In this document: positions 36,201 to 41,831 of the stretch, piece by piece
Layout: each line of letters begins with the position of its first letter
Numbering within the stretch: the stretch's first letter is position 1
DNA from: CBDDEI01 sp965226775
Lineage (GTDB): Bacteria > Chloroflexota > Dehalococcoidia > SHYD01
Reading direction: 5' to 3'
DNA length: 64,000 bases
Assembly: GCA_965226775.1 (NCBI GenBank)
Contig: CBDDEI010000002.1
Coordinates: 1 to 64,000 of the forward strand
Made by a program: the position numbers and the translations under genes
Notes under the pieces: model-generated
Databases searched by the model: none
The model's input: only the letters and a program-made list of their open reading frames with translations
What the model was told of the DNA's origin: nothing

Positions 36201-37560
36201 CCTGGACAGCCAGGTGCCGGCTGGAACGACCTACACCTACCAGTTGCGCGCCGTCAACGCCGACGGCGACGCCGAATGGTCCAACGAGGCGACTGCAACC
36301 GCTAGGGAAACCCGGCCTCCACCTACTCCTGGGCCGCGCGGTGGCGGCGGAGGCGGTGGCGGAGGCCGCTCTGCCCAAACGCCGAGCCCAACGCCAACAC
36401 CGAGCCCTACGCCGACGGCGACACCGACCCCTACCGGACCGCAGTTCTCCGGCTTGATTGCCGCGGAGCCCAGCGTGACTGCAACGGTGGTTCCCGAGGG
36501 CACCACCCTCGGCCTTAACGGCGGTGGAGACCTGCCAGGCGGCGTCTACGTGAACTTCCCACCCACCGCAGTGGCCTTACCGGTGCACGTCAGTGTCTCG
36601 GTGAGCAACGAAGCACCGAGCGACGTAGTAGCGCCCAGCGGTACTACCCTGCTGCCGCTCACCATCGACATCATCCCGGAAACGCCCCTCACCCTGGGCG
36701 AGCCGCTGACTATTGAGATAAACCCCACGCCAGAACAGCTGGAGGCCGCAGGCGGTGACCTGAACCACCTCGCCGTGGGCGTGGTAACTCCCAATGGCAT
36801 AGTGGTGCTGCCCGTGCAGGTGCTGCACGGCAGGCTGGTGGTGACTATCGACCACCTCTCCACCTTCGTCCTGCTTGCAGTCACGGACCCCGGCCCGATC
36901 CTGACCCAGCCGCCGATGGGCGATGCCTCGTCTATGGGGCCGCTGCTGCAGTGGACCCAACCGCCGCGCACTACCTGGTTCCAGGTGCAGGTGATCCCCT
37001 TCAACGAGGACGGCCCCGGCATCAACCTGGTTATCGGCGATAGCGCGCAAGTGCGCGCCGCGCAGTACCAGGTCCTGGGCCCCAACTTCGGCAGTGCTGA
37101 CCCCAATTACGTGATGCTACCCGATATGACCTACCTCTGGCGGGTGCGTACTGCCACGGTGCTGACGAACCCTGAGGAGGCAGACTGGAGCGCATGGGCA
37201 GTGAGCAGCTTCAAGACCCCACCGGCCAGCAGCAGCACCATCACCCCGGTGGCGCCGCCGGCCTTTGGGCAGGTGAGCACGCTTACGCCGACGTTGACCT
37301 GGGCGAACTCTAACACCGCCGTGTTCTACTACGAGGTGCAGGTAAGCAGGGACTACGCGTTCGGGCCAAACGCCTTCCTATATAATGAGTACGTGCATGG
37401 TGGAGCGAGCACCCCGACCAACAGCTACGTGGTACCGGCAGCCTTCCCGCTAGAGGCAGGCGAGATCTACTACTGGCGGGTGCGGCCGCGGATTCAGGGC
37501 GACGGCGACCCGCTGCCGTGGAGCGCCACCTACGTGTTCCTGGCGCCCGCCGGCCAGTAG
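30241..37560 (+). CDS. Giant secreted kexin/furin-like S8 serine protease with P domain, FN3, PPC-like, Calx-beta, DUF11-like domains and the shared C-terminal module
   Basis: 2439 residues in a single intact frame. Order: signal peptide 1-31; two FN3 domains (about 35-232); three PPC-like domains (about 235-565, DEDYF motifs); S8 catalytic domain (about 600-880). The triad is Asp627 (VVDDG), His663 (DHGTAVAG) and Ser835 (GGTSAATP), with oxyanion Asn761 (AAGNGG). A P/Homo-B domain follows (about 895-1045), as in kexins, so the enzyme may cut at basic sites, though that is an inference. Then come two FN3, four Calx-beta domains (about 1257-1800), a DUF11-like domain (about 1800-1930), another FN3, a Gly/Pro linker and the C-terminal module from about 2045. 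No propeptide is seen before the catalytic domain; the upstream lipoprotein may supply it. It may process the array proteins or external substrates. Confidence 0.9.
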   Translation: MTRMFSPARLLPAAGCALLCLVLALSYASAQTPPAAPTIDSVTSGDTSLTVAWTAPAGETGITAYDVRHIETSADETMDSNWIIKDNAWTSSALQYTITGLTNGTEYDVQVRAVNSHGDGTWSDIKTGTPALPAPIIDSVRADDRAVLVSWSAPTGITTGVSAYDVRYIETSADKTMDSNWTVEEDAWEEGDGSLAYAVTGLTNGTEYDVQVRAVDEKDVDGAWSATTSATPADHGNTQAAATTVSPGARVWGAIDPADDEDYFSFSVSRTADYWIYTLGDLDTVGELLDGDGMSIDISDRGSVLPNPDNFFLWQRLQSGTYYIKVTGYGSTDEPYVLRIREFRDTTSRSNAATLNLNGSASATIDPEDDEDYFKLELSETTEVAIRASGYPDTVGELQRSNGTVIASNDDGFLSGGWTNFLIRESLNAGVYYVKVSSFASSSDGPYTVYATAITEPGSAIADAQPLTLGGTAGGIIDPAGDEDYFSLTLEETTYVIIGGAGEVVNISGDLTDENDLAAPVDSVHFNHLFFFQGRLDAGTYYLKVTGKDATETGRYTVRAIVESSYTYFVNRCSNIPTSSSINDPLYGCQWHLKNNDQFRNSGGHDIRVEEVWPTYTGSGINVAVVDDGMHYWHEDLTGNVLTSFNHNYDPDLTDIYHPFEDHGTAVAGLIAAKDNSLGMRGVAPEAKIYGYNYLVVDTVANAADAMSRNAATTAISNNSWGPGDYGRPEPAPELWETAVKHGVTTGYDGKGVFYAWAAGNGGDRDDYSTLDELANFYAVTAVCAVGHDDIRSDYSEAGANLWVCGPSSSGRDGQPRIATTDNGHRYRGSFGGTSAATPIVSGVVALVREANSALTWRDVKLILAASARKNDPDNTGWVEGAFKYGSSTDRYNFNHEYGFGMVDAKAATDLAPGWTNVRDLREITSESGVINLPIPDFPSSGTPTTVTTNLTIDPFVEFVEFVEVNAHFFHANFRDLTVELVSPSGTVSTLSTTALRFGSLTYKFRFGSARHLGEDAAGEWTLRIKDLERVDTGALRSWGLTIYGHGFVPGEPEIDVVTPGGGTLEIDWKAPTDTGETAITSYDLRYIRDDVTDRSDDNWSVVTGVGTPSNRSYTITGLSGGVKYDFQLRAHNDSGHGPWSLGEADEPTTVKPAAPAITDVTRSDRTLAVVWTAPADTGGGVTAYDVQYIETSEDETMEANWTVRDNAWRSGDLRYIISNLTNATEYDVQVRAVNSAGDGAWSDTETGTPLPDDIPITLQWEETSIEVAENAGSIVLRAVVTTTLDAPPEADFTFDVTLTTTDSGTTQGDDYTAPPSSATFVASDFSQTDVNGQQRYRATRDFTVAIIDDTADESNESFRVRLAYLTPGLTHLQGGPSTAVVTIQDNEHVPVTLSWEQPDLTVSENAGNATLRAYAITTVDKRPEDGFAFDASIYTSDGSATQPGDYTRVDDTVTFSRTDFSRVTINGERRYRAAKQVPVPIQDDTSDEDEEDFTATIEYANPGPLHLQGGLATMSVKITDNDFVPVTISWDQSFVSVDEDATTVTLQARATTTSDKMPESGFTVALSAATAGDTATRGSDYRRLTSNFRFSQGDFTRVEVGGQFRFQATKDISVSIINDTADEPDEDFTVTLSYSNPSLPHLQGGPATTTVTITDNDHVPVVLSWEQAAVTAEEATSPGSTRPVSLRAVAVTTKDKMPESGFTFDVTVATADGSATQPADYQQLSDTATFNRSDFSLATISGLRRYRAVKTFTVLVTHDTLQEPNETFTVTLNYADPSLPYLQGGRDTATVTITDDISSTVDLSTTVFGSPFRVSRSEELTYNYTVSNSGPAASTNTVVRSTLNRGVSFVSATPADKCAHSGGATGGVVTCTFDTLDAGASEAGEIVVQVGPAASADIAITSIATGGELDRSPGDNTATAFTELLAPPEQVTNLSPARSGVDFIELSWATPVDNGSPITRYELERKEAGESYVPINPGPSAAATTYLDSQVPAGTTYTYQLRAVNADGDAEWSNEATATARETRPPPTPGPRGGGGGGGGGRSAQTPSPTPTPSPTPTATPTPTGPQFSGLIAAEPSVTATVVPEGTTLGLNGGGDLPGGVYVNFPPTAVALPVHVSVSVSNEAPSDVVAPSGTTLLPLTIDIIPETPLTLGEPLTIEINPTPEQLEAAGGDLNHLAVGVVTPNGIVVLPVQVLHGRLVVTIDHLSTFVLLAVTDPGPILTQPPMGDASSMGPLLQWTQPPRTTWFQVQVIPFNEDGPGINLVIGDSAQVRAAQYQVLGPNFGSADPNYVMLPDMTYLWRVRTATVLTNPEEADWSAWAVSSFKTPPASSSTITPVAPPAFGQVSTLTPTLTWANSNTAVFYYEVQVSRDYAFGPNAFLYNEYVHGGASTPTNSYVVPAAFPLEAGEIYYWRVRPRIQGDGDPLPWSATYVFLAPAGQ
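36374..37560 (+). repeat. Shared C-terminal module, copy 7 (S8 protease)
   Basis: Intact copy forming about residues 2045-2439 of the protease. It is more diverged in sequence than the six array copies but colinear throughout. It shows that the module is used on a protein whose N-terminus is unrelated to A-F. Confidence 0.87.
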
Positions 37561-37581
37561 GCCAGCCGACGAGCGTTGAGT

Positions 37582-37611
37582 AAGCAGGGGGCCTGATGGC
37601 CTCCTCCTTAT
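37582..37611 (+). terminator. Terminator after the protease gene
   Basis: A stem-loop nearly identical to the one after gene F (GGGGGCC / TGAT / GGCCTCC with one mismatch) lies 22 bp downstream of the stop. The duplicated terminator suggests that the protease 3' end and the gene F 3' end share ancestry beyond the coding module. Confidence 0.6.
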
Positions 37612-38183
37612 GAGTCTCCCGCGCACAAGGAGAGGGCGGCGACACGCGGGTTTAGCGGCGTGCTTCCCAGTCTTTAGGTAATGTCCGTGTGGCAACAGGG
37701 GATCAAAATGAGTGGGCGCGGCGAGGGTACCCTGAAAAGATGTGACCGAGTCCAACTCATAGGGCCAAGCGCACCGGCGAAGGGAAACGCCCAGCAGTCA
37801 GTTCTGACCACTTTGCCGCGCGGGTAATTCGCGCCTCCCTCGTTGACCTGACCCAGGGTGGTTAGTAAATCTGTGTAAATAGAGCACTGCCTTGACCATT
37901 GATTTTGGTCAGGAGGTACTCGTATGGGGCTAGATGGGCCGCTGCTAGGACCGCTACAGCGGGCGAACCGGCTCTTGCCGCTGCCTTCGCCTGCGGAGCT
38001 ATAGGCACTGCCATTCTACTCCCCGACGAATTTCGTCATTCCCCTGGCGCCCAAGCCGCCGATTCCTTTTGCGGAGATGAGAATAGCTGAGGCTGTTATT
38101 ATCGGCGAGGCGCCTCTGCGACAACATGGCCGGGCTGTCAGGCGTGGCCAAGACAACCAAGTCGGTTGTGACTCGCTTTCAGC
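37612..38183. other. Non-coding left flank of the accessory island
   Basis: About 570 bp without a convincing gene. AGGAGG lies just upstream of an ATG at 37924, but that frame stops after 26 codons. An overlapping 63-codon frame (37899-38090) has one hydrophobic stretch (about residues 27-42) and no recognisable family. I see no copy of the tRNA-Asn 3' end here. The stretch probably holds intergenic and remnant sequence. Confidence 0.4.
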
Positions 38184-38369
38184 TCAGAGATTCAAGTCCC
38201 TCGAGGACTAGACGTGCTGCCTCCTCGACTTCGCCGTCCGAGTTAAATCTGCCGAAGCTGAAGCGTATGGAGGAGTCGGCCTGCACGGCGCTGAGGCCGA
38301 GGGCGCGGAGCACGTGAGAAGGCTCGGGAATGCCTGACGTGCAGGCTGCGCCCGTGGACGCCGCAACCC
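38184..38369 (-). pseudogene. C-terminal fragment of a cysteine desulfurase (NifS/IscS family)
   Basis: Read on the minus strand from 38369, the sequence gives AASTGAACTSG, then EPSHVLRALG, SSIRFSFGRFN and a TGA stop at 38184-38186. This is the conserved C-terminal part of class V cysteine desulfurases, including the persulfide Cys loop, and covers only about 60 residues. Nothing upstream continues the family. It is distinct in sequence from the full-length desulfurase at 62226-63410, so it is not a duplicated piece of that gene. It probably marks the edge where the island replaced or cut a resident gene. Confidence 0.75.
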
Positions 38370-38556
38370 GTGGTTGGGGCGCCTATTAACTGATTGCAAG
38401 GCTTCTGCTTTAGTCAAGCAGGACCATCAAAGGGCAAGCAATTCCAGCGGGGGCAGTCAAATTCTTCAAAATAACGGCCGAAGCATCGACGAAGGCCTCG
38501 AATACACGTTGACTGAAGCTCTCCTGGATACCCCGGCTTTTTTGATTTGAAAGAGA

Positions 38557-38814
38557 TTGGCGGAGAAGTACGAATCGTCTTCAATTATGATGCACCCGGC
38601 TTATCGGGTCATTAAAGATTCCTTTAACAAGGGAGCGGATAATCTTTCGTCTTCCAGTTTCTCGGCAACTGTTTTGCTGCTTCAGGCGTGGGCTGACTTC
38701 GAGAAGCTCCAGCCGGATGGGGCAGGGAAATATCAAGCCCAAGAAGTCCGAGAAGACGGGGGGCGGTTAGGTCGAGAAATCTTGGCTGCTGCCCGGGTCG
38801 ATGCGAATGACTAG
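38557..38814 (+). CDS. Hypothetical protein, small partner upstream of the PLD-like gene
   Basis: 85 residues from a TTG start (alternative ATG about 10-11 codons later). I recognise no family. It is soluble, with a Ser-rich SSSSFSATVLLLQAWADFE segment and a charged C-terminus. It overlaps the start of the PLD-like gene by 14 bp, so the two are probably translated together and act together. It could be a complete small protein or the remnant of a longer one, since the upstream sequence shows no strong ribosome binding site. Confidence 0.5.
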   Translation: MAEKYESSSIMMHPAYRVIKDSFNKGADNLSSSSFSATVLLLQAWADFEKLQPDGAGKYQAQEVREDGGRLGREILAAARVDAND

Positions 38815-39748
38815 GATTGGGGATGAACTGATAGACCTCTTGAGTGGTGCTCGATCGGAAGCAACCATAGTTGCACCGTTTATGAAGGCCACAGCGGTAA
38901 AACGCCTCATACAGAATCTGGCACCCGGCGTGGCCCTATCCTGCATTACTAGATGGCACCCTCACGAGATCAAGTATGGGGTCAGTGACCTAGAGGTTTG
39001 GGATGTCTTGCAAGCACATCAACCTTCAAGCCTGTCCCTCATTCCCACCCTACACGCGAAGTTCTATAGGGCTGATGACCGTTATGCCATTGGCTCGGCG
39101 AACCTAACCAATGCAGCCTTGGGATGGTCGGCGCAGCCAAATGTCGAATTAATGATCTCAGGTGAGGTTGACCAGGTGTTAAGGGGCTGGGAGTCTTTTC
39201 TTCTGTCTCAAGCGACAAAGGTTGATGAGTCTCTAGTTCGGTTCTTTGAACGACTGGTTGATCATCTACCAAATGACGACTTTGTCTTTACCGAACATTA
39301 CCCAGACACGGAAAGTTCCTTGGACGAGGAATATGACACTCCAAAACTCGAGGTCATGTCTTGGTTGCCAATGACGCGGTATCCCGAACAGTTGTACAAA
39401 GTCTACCTTGGGCACACAGAAGAATTGAGTGCGGGGGCACGGGAATCAGCGAAAATCGACCTGCTCGCATTGGCAGTTCCCAAGGGGCTGGGCGCAGACG
39501 GATTCGGAGTATCGGTGGCTGCTAGTTTGCTGCAAATGCCGGTTGTTCACCAGATAGATCAATTCCTTGCTCAGCCGCGTTCCTTCGGAGCGGTGCGAGA
39601 CTTCCTCAGGGCGTTGCCCCAATATCCACAACACCGGGAGCCGAGTACCGACTGGCAAACTATGATGAGGTGGTTTCGGCATTTCCTACCTCAAAGATTC
39701 CATGTTTCGGTTCCCAATTACTCCGAAGTAATCTATAGGGTGGAATAG
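38801..39748 (+). CDS. Phospholipase D-like (HKD) protein
   Basis: 315 residues with one HKD motif: His85-x-Lys87-x4-Asp92 followed by GSAN at 98-101. The N-terminal LLSGARSEATIVAPFM is also typical of PLD-like nucleases. Proteins with a single HKD motif normally dimerise to form the active site, and many act on DNA or lipids. The C-terminal half (about 130-315) is not recognisable. It is translationally coupled to the small upstream gene and lies in a degraded mobile island, which makes a nuclease in defence or element maintenance plausible. I see no helicase or methylase partner that would place it in a known system. Confidence 0.7.
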   Translation: MRMTRIGDELIDLLSGARSEATIVAPFMKATAVKRLIQNLAPGVALSCITRWHPHEIKYGVSDLEVWDVLQAHQPSSLSLIPTLHAKFYRADDRYAIGSANLTNAALGWSAQPNVELMISGEVDQVLRGWESFLLSQATKVDESLVRFFERLVDHLPNDDFVFTEHYPDTESSLDEEYDTPKLEVMSWLPMTRYPEQLYKVYLGHTEELSAGARESAKIDLLALAVPKGLGADGFGVSVAASLLQMPVVHQIDQFLAQPRSFGAVRDFLRALPQYPQHREPSTDWQTMMRWFRHFLPQRFHVSVPNYSEVIYRVE

Positions 39749-39854
39749 AACGCGCTACTATCCCAGCAGACAACGAAGGGCGATCTAGCGAAGTAGTTAG
39801 CTTTCTACGATGCCTCGAATTGCGGCGAAGAATCCTCACTCTCCTCTTTAACAC

Positions 39855-40765
39855 GTGGTGGGCGCGCGGGCGAGAGCCCGTTCTAGAGCAAGTCGTGCTC
39901 GGGGACTGCCTGGTGAGATTCGAGCCCAGGTTGATAGCGACTTCCGCGCAGTGCATGATTTGGGAACGGCGCCTGGCCAGGTGGCCATCGTAGAGGCTGC
40001 ACGGAGCCGAGGAGTGGCCTTCCCTGATGAATCCGGAAGCATCAAGGATACTTATGAACAAGCCTTCCGCTGCCTACTAGAGCACCCCGATGTCTTCGAC
40101 TTGGCCCTTCGGTTCTGGGAAACCGATATCCTAAGCCAGACGCAGTAGGTGCGCCGGACGGGACTCCCGGTCGTCGAGCCCGATCTCAGCGATATTGCCA
40201 TCAATGCCCTTCGCGTAAATCTGCAGAGCCACTTCCTTCAAATTGTCTTTCTCTACTCTCCAAGCAAAGAGCGTCTAGATACGAACTATCATGGGTCATA
40301 CAAGGACATCCACGAACTGCAGCGGCTCTTCGCGTTCGCGATGCCAGACATCGGGTTGGACTCGATCCGCAACTCAAGCCGAGTCTACGACCTTGAACGC
40401 CTCAAGGAGCGGACCTTCGCCTGGGTATTCGAACCCTCATGGAACATCAAAAGGGTTGTGGTTAAGCGCCTCAGGTTATCCGTGCACAGGGCATCAACAG
40501 GCATATTACTTTGGCCGGTGACACTCGGCGCAAAGCTGATGTGGTCTACGATCTCCTCGATGACGCGTTCGCCTCCGGGCAAACGCTGAGGCTCAATCGG
40601 TACCGTGTGACCCAGGCCGAGATTAAGGTGGAGTTTGACAACAACTACCGTCGCCAGTCCCTCCCCTTCACGTTAACAGCCCCAGACAGGTCCTCCCTCG
40701 GCTTGGACGGAGAGGAGCGCAACATCCGGGAGATGCTGGTGCGTTCAGGGATCGAACAGAGCTGA
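39855..40765 (+). pseudogene. Unknown island gene interrupted by a stop and a frameshift
   Basis: Two adjoining in-frame runs, 39855-40148 and 40149-40589, are separated by a single TAG at 40146. After a -1/+2-type shift near 40460 the sequence continues as 40511-40765 (RKADVVYDLLDD, NRYRVTQAEIKVEF). Joined, they give about 300 residues of a soluble protein that I do not recognise. One alternative is two genes, the second starting with the GTG directly after the TAG. The next gene follows 7 bp later. The combination of a stop and a shift fits a decaying gene. Confidence 0.45.
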
Positions 40766-40772
40766 CGGACTT

Positions 40773-41671
40773 ATGACTTTGCTAGATGTCTTGGGCGAGC
40801 TTCTGGAGCGAGCCGACGCGCCAGGCGAAGAGGCCGACCACTTTCTTGTTGACGACCTCGAGGAGTATCCCGAAGAGCACCTGGCGGCGCTTTCAACCTT
40901 CGGGCTATTGGTTCCCGGCACTCCGGCACGCACCGTTCTCTGTCCGGCCTGTTCCGACGAGCATTGGGAAGAACCGGAGCGCATGCCGGGAGCACACGCT
41001 CCTTGGTTCATCCGCTGCGGCATGTTTGGCCCACAAGCAATTGAACCAGCGCAACGTGAACGCCGACGCTTCGACTTCACTGCTCTAGCCAATCATCTAG
41101 CGGCGTTGCTGGAAAACGGGCACACCAGTGACCCGCTCATTCCTGGACGCCTTTGGCGGCTGGGCGAGGTCATGTGGGGGGTGCATCGGGCCATGTGTAT
41201 TTGATGCGTGGGATCGCATGGAAAGACGGCCTGCACCAGCTAGAGCCGTACAGCCTGCGAGGCATACTCCTGTCCCCGCAACGACTCGCACCAAAGTCCA
41301 CGGGCCCGGACTTGCATATTATTGCTGTGATGAATGTGCTGCACGTCACGTCGTCAGGACACCTTAGCCTCCGGAACGTCTCTTACGAAGCCGTCGAGGA
41401 GGCGCATGAGCTGTCTGGTGGTAGGCCTTCTATTCCTGGGGACGTCTGGAAGATGCTGAGCGAACAAGAACGGGTGATCCTGGAGCAGTTCCCAGCTTCT
41501 TCAGCGTCGATTGCCAGAGTGTTAGCAGACCGCGGCTATAAATGGAACACTCGTACAGTGCATTCAGCCAGAACGCGCCTGCGCCAGAGTCTAATACGGC
41601 GAGGCCTCGGTGCGGCACTCCCCGACGGACGGCCCTATTCAACCGGCAGAACGCGGCCCTCTGCCCGGTGA
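40773..41671 (+). pseudogene. Frameshifted unknown protein with Cys pair and C-terminal helix-turn-helix-like region
   Basis: The first run (40773-41204) starts MTLLDVLGELLE, carries CPAC near residue 57 and ends in PGRLWRLGEV. The natural continuation (GGASGHVYLMRGIAW) is in another frame (41153-41671), so one base has been lost or gained near 41180. The second run ends with MLSEQERVILEQFPASSASIARVLADRGYKW-like sequence, which looks like a helix-turn-helix segment, and a basic tail. A regulator or DNA-binding protein of the element is possible. I do not recognise the family. Confidence 0.45.
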
Positions 41672-41679
41672 TGTGAATA

Positions 41680-41778
41680 CCTTGACAAGGTTCTTTGGAG
41701 ACCAAACAGACGGCTTAGGAGGTCATTAGGCACGGATTTTCCTGAAAAACACCGCTTGACAGGAGAATCTTGTCAAGG
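41680..41778. promoter_or_regulatory. Repeated CTTGWCAAGG-type motifs upstream of the primase-helicase gene
   Basis: CCTTGACAAGG lies at 41680-41690, CTTGACAGG at 41755-41763 and CTTGTCAAGG at 41769-41778. The last two form a 7-bp inverted repeat (CTTGACA/TGTCAAG). Such motifs before an element's primase gene could be operators or origin iterons. No function is proven. Confidence 0.35.
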
Positions 41779-41783
41779 TGCAG

Positions 41784-41814
41784 GCTTGAAGCAACTAGAG
41801 CTTCAAGCTTTTTT
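41784..41814 (+). terminator. Terminator or attenuator in the leader of the primase-helicase gene
   Basis: A perfect 9-bp stem GCTTGAAGC/GCTTCAAGC with a 7-nt loop is followed directly by six T. It ends 17 bp before the ATG at 41832. It either ends the upstream transcript or controls the downstream gene. Confidence 0.7.
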
Positions 41815-41831
41815 GATCGAAGGGATTCTCT

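Noticed and set aside
37899..38090. 63-codon ORF with a hydrophobic stretch
   Set aside because: AGGAGG points to an ATG in another frame that stops after 26 codons. Neither frame shows a family, so no gene is claimed.
37612..38560. Left attachment site of the island as a repeat of the tRNA-Asn 3' end
   Set aside because: I looked for the T-arm/acceptor sequence between the protease terminator and the PLD gene and found no match, so no att pair is claimed.
38801..39748. PLD-like gene as DrmC of a DISARM defence system
   Set aside because: No DrmA helicase, DrmB or methylase gene is in the window, and the C-terminal half does not match what I know of DrmC.
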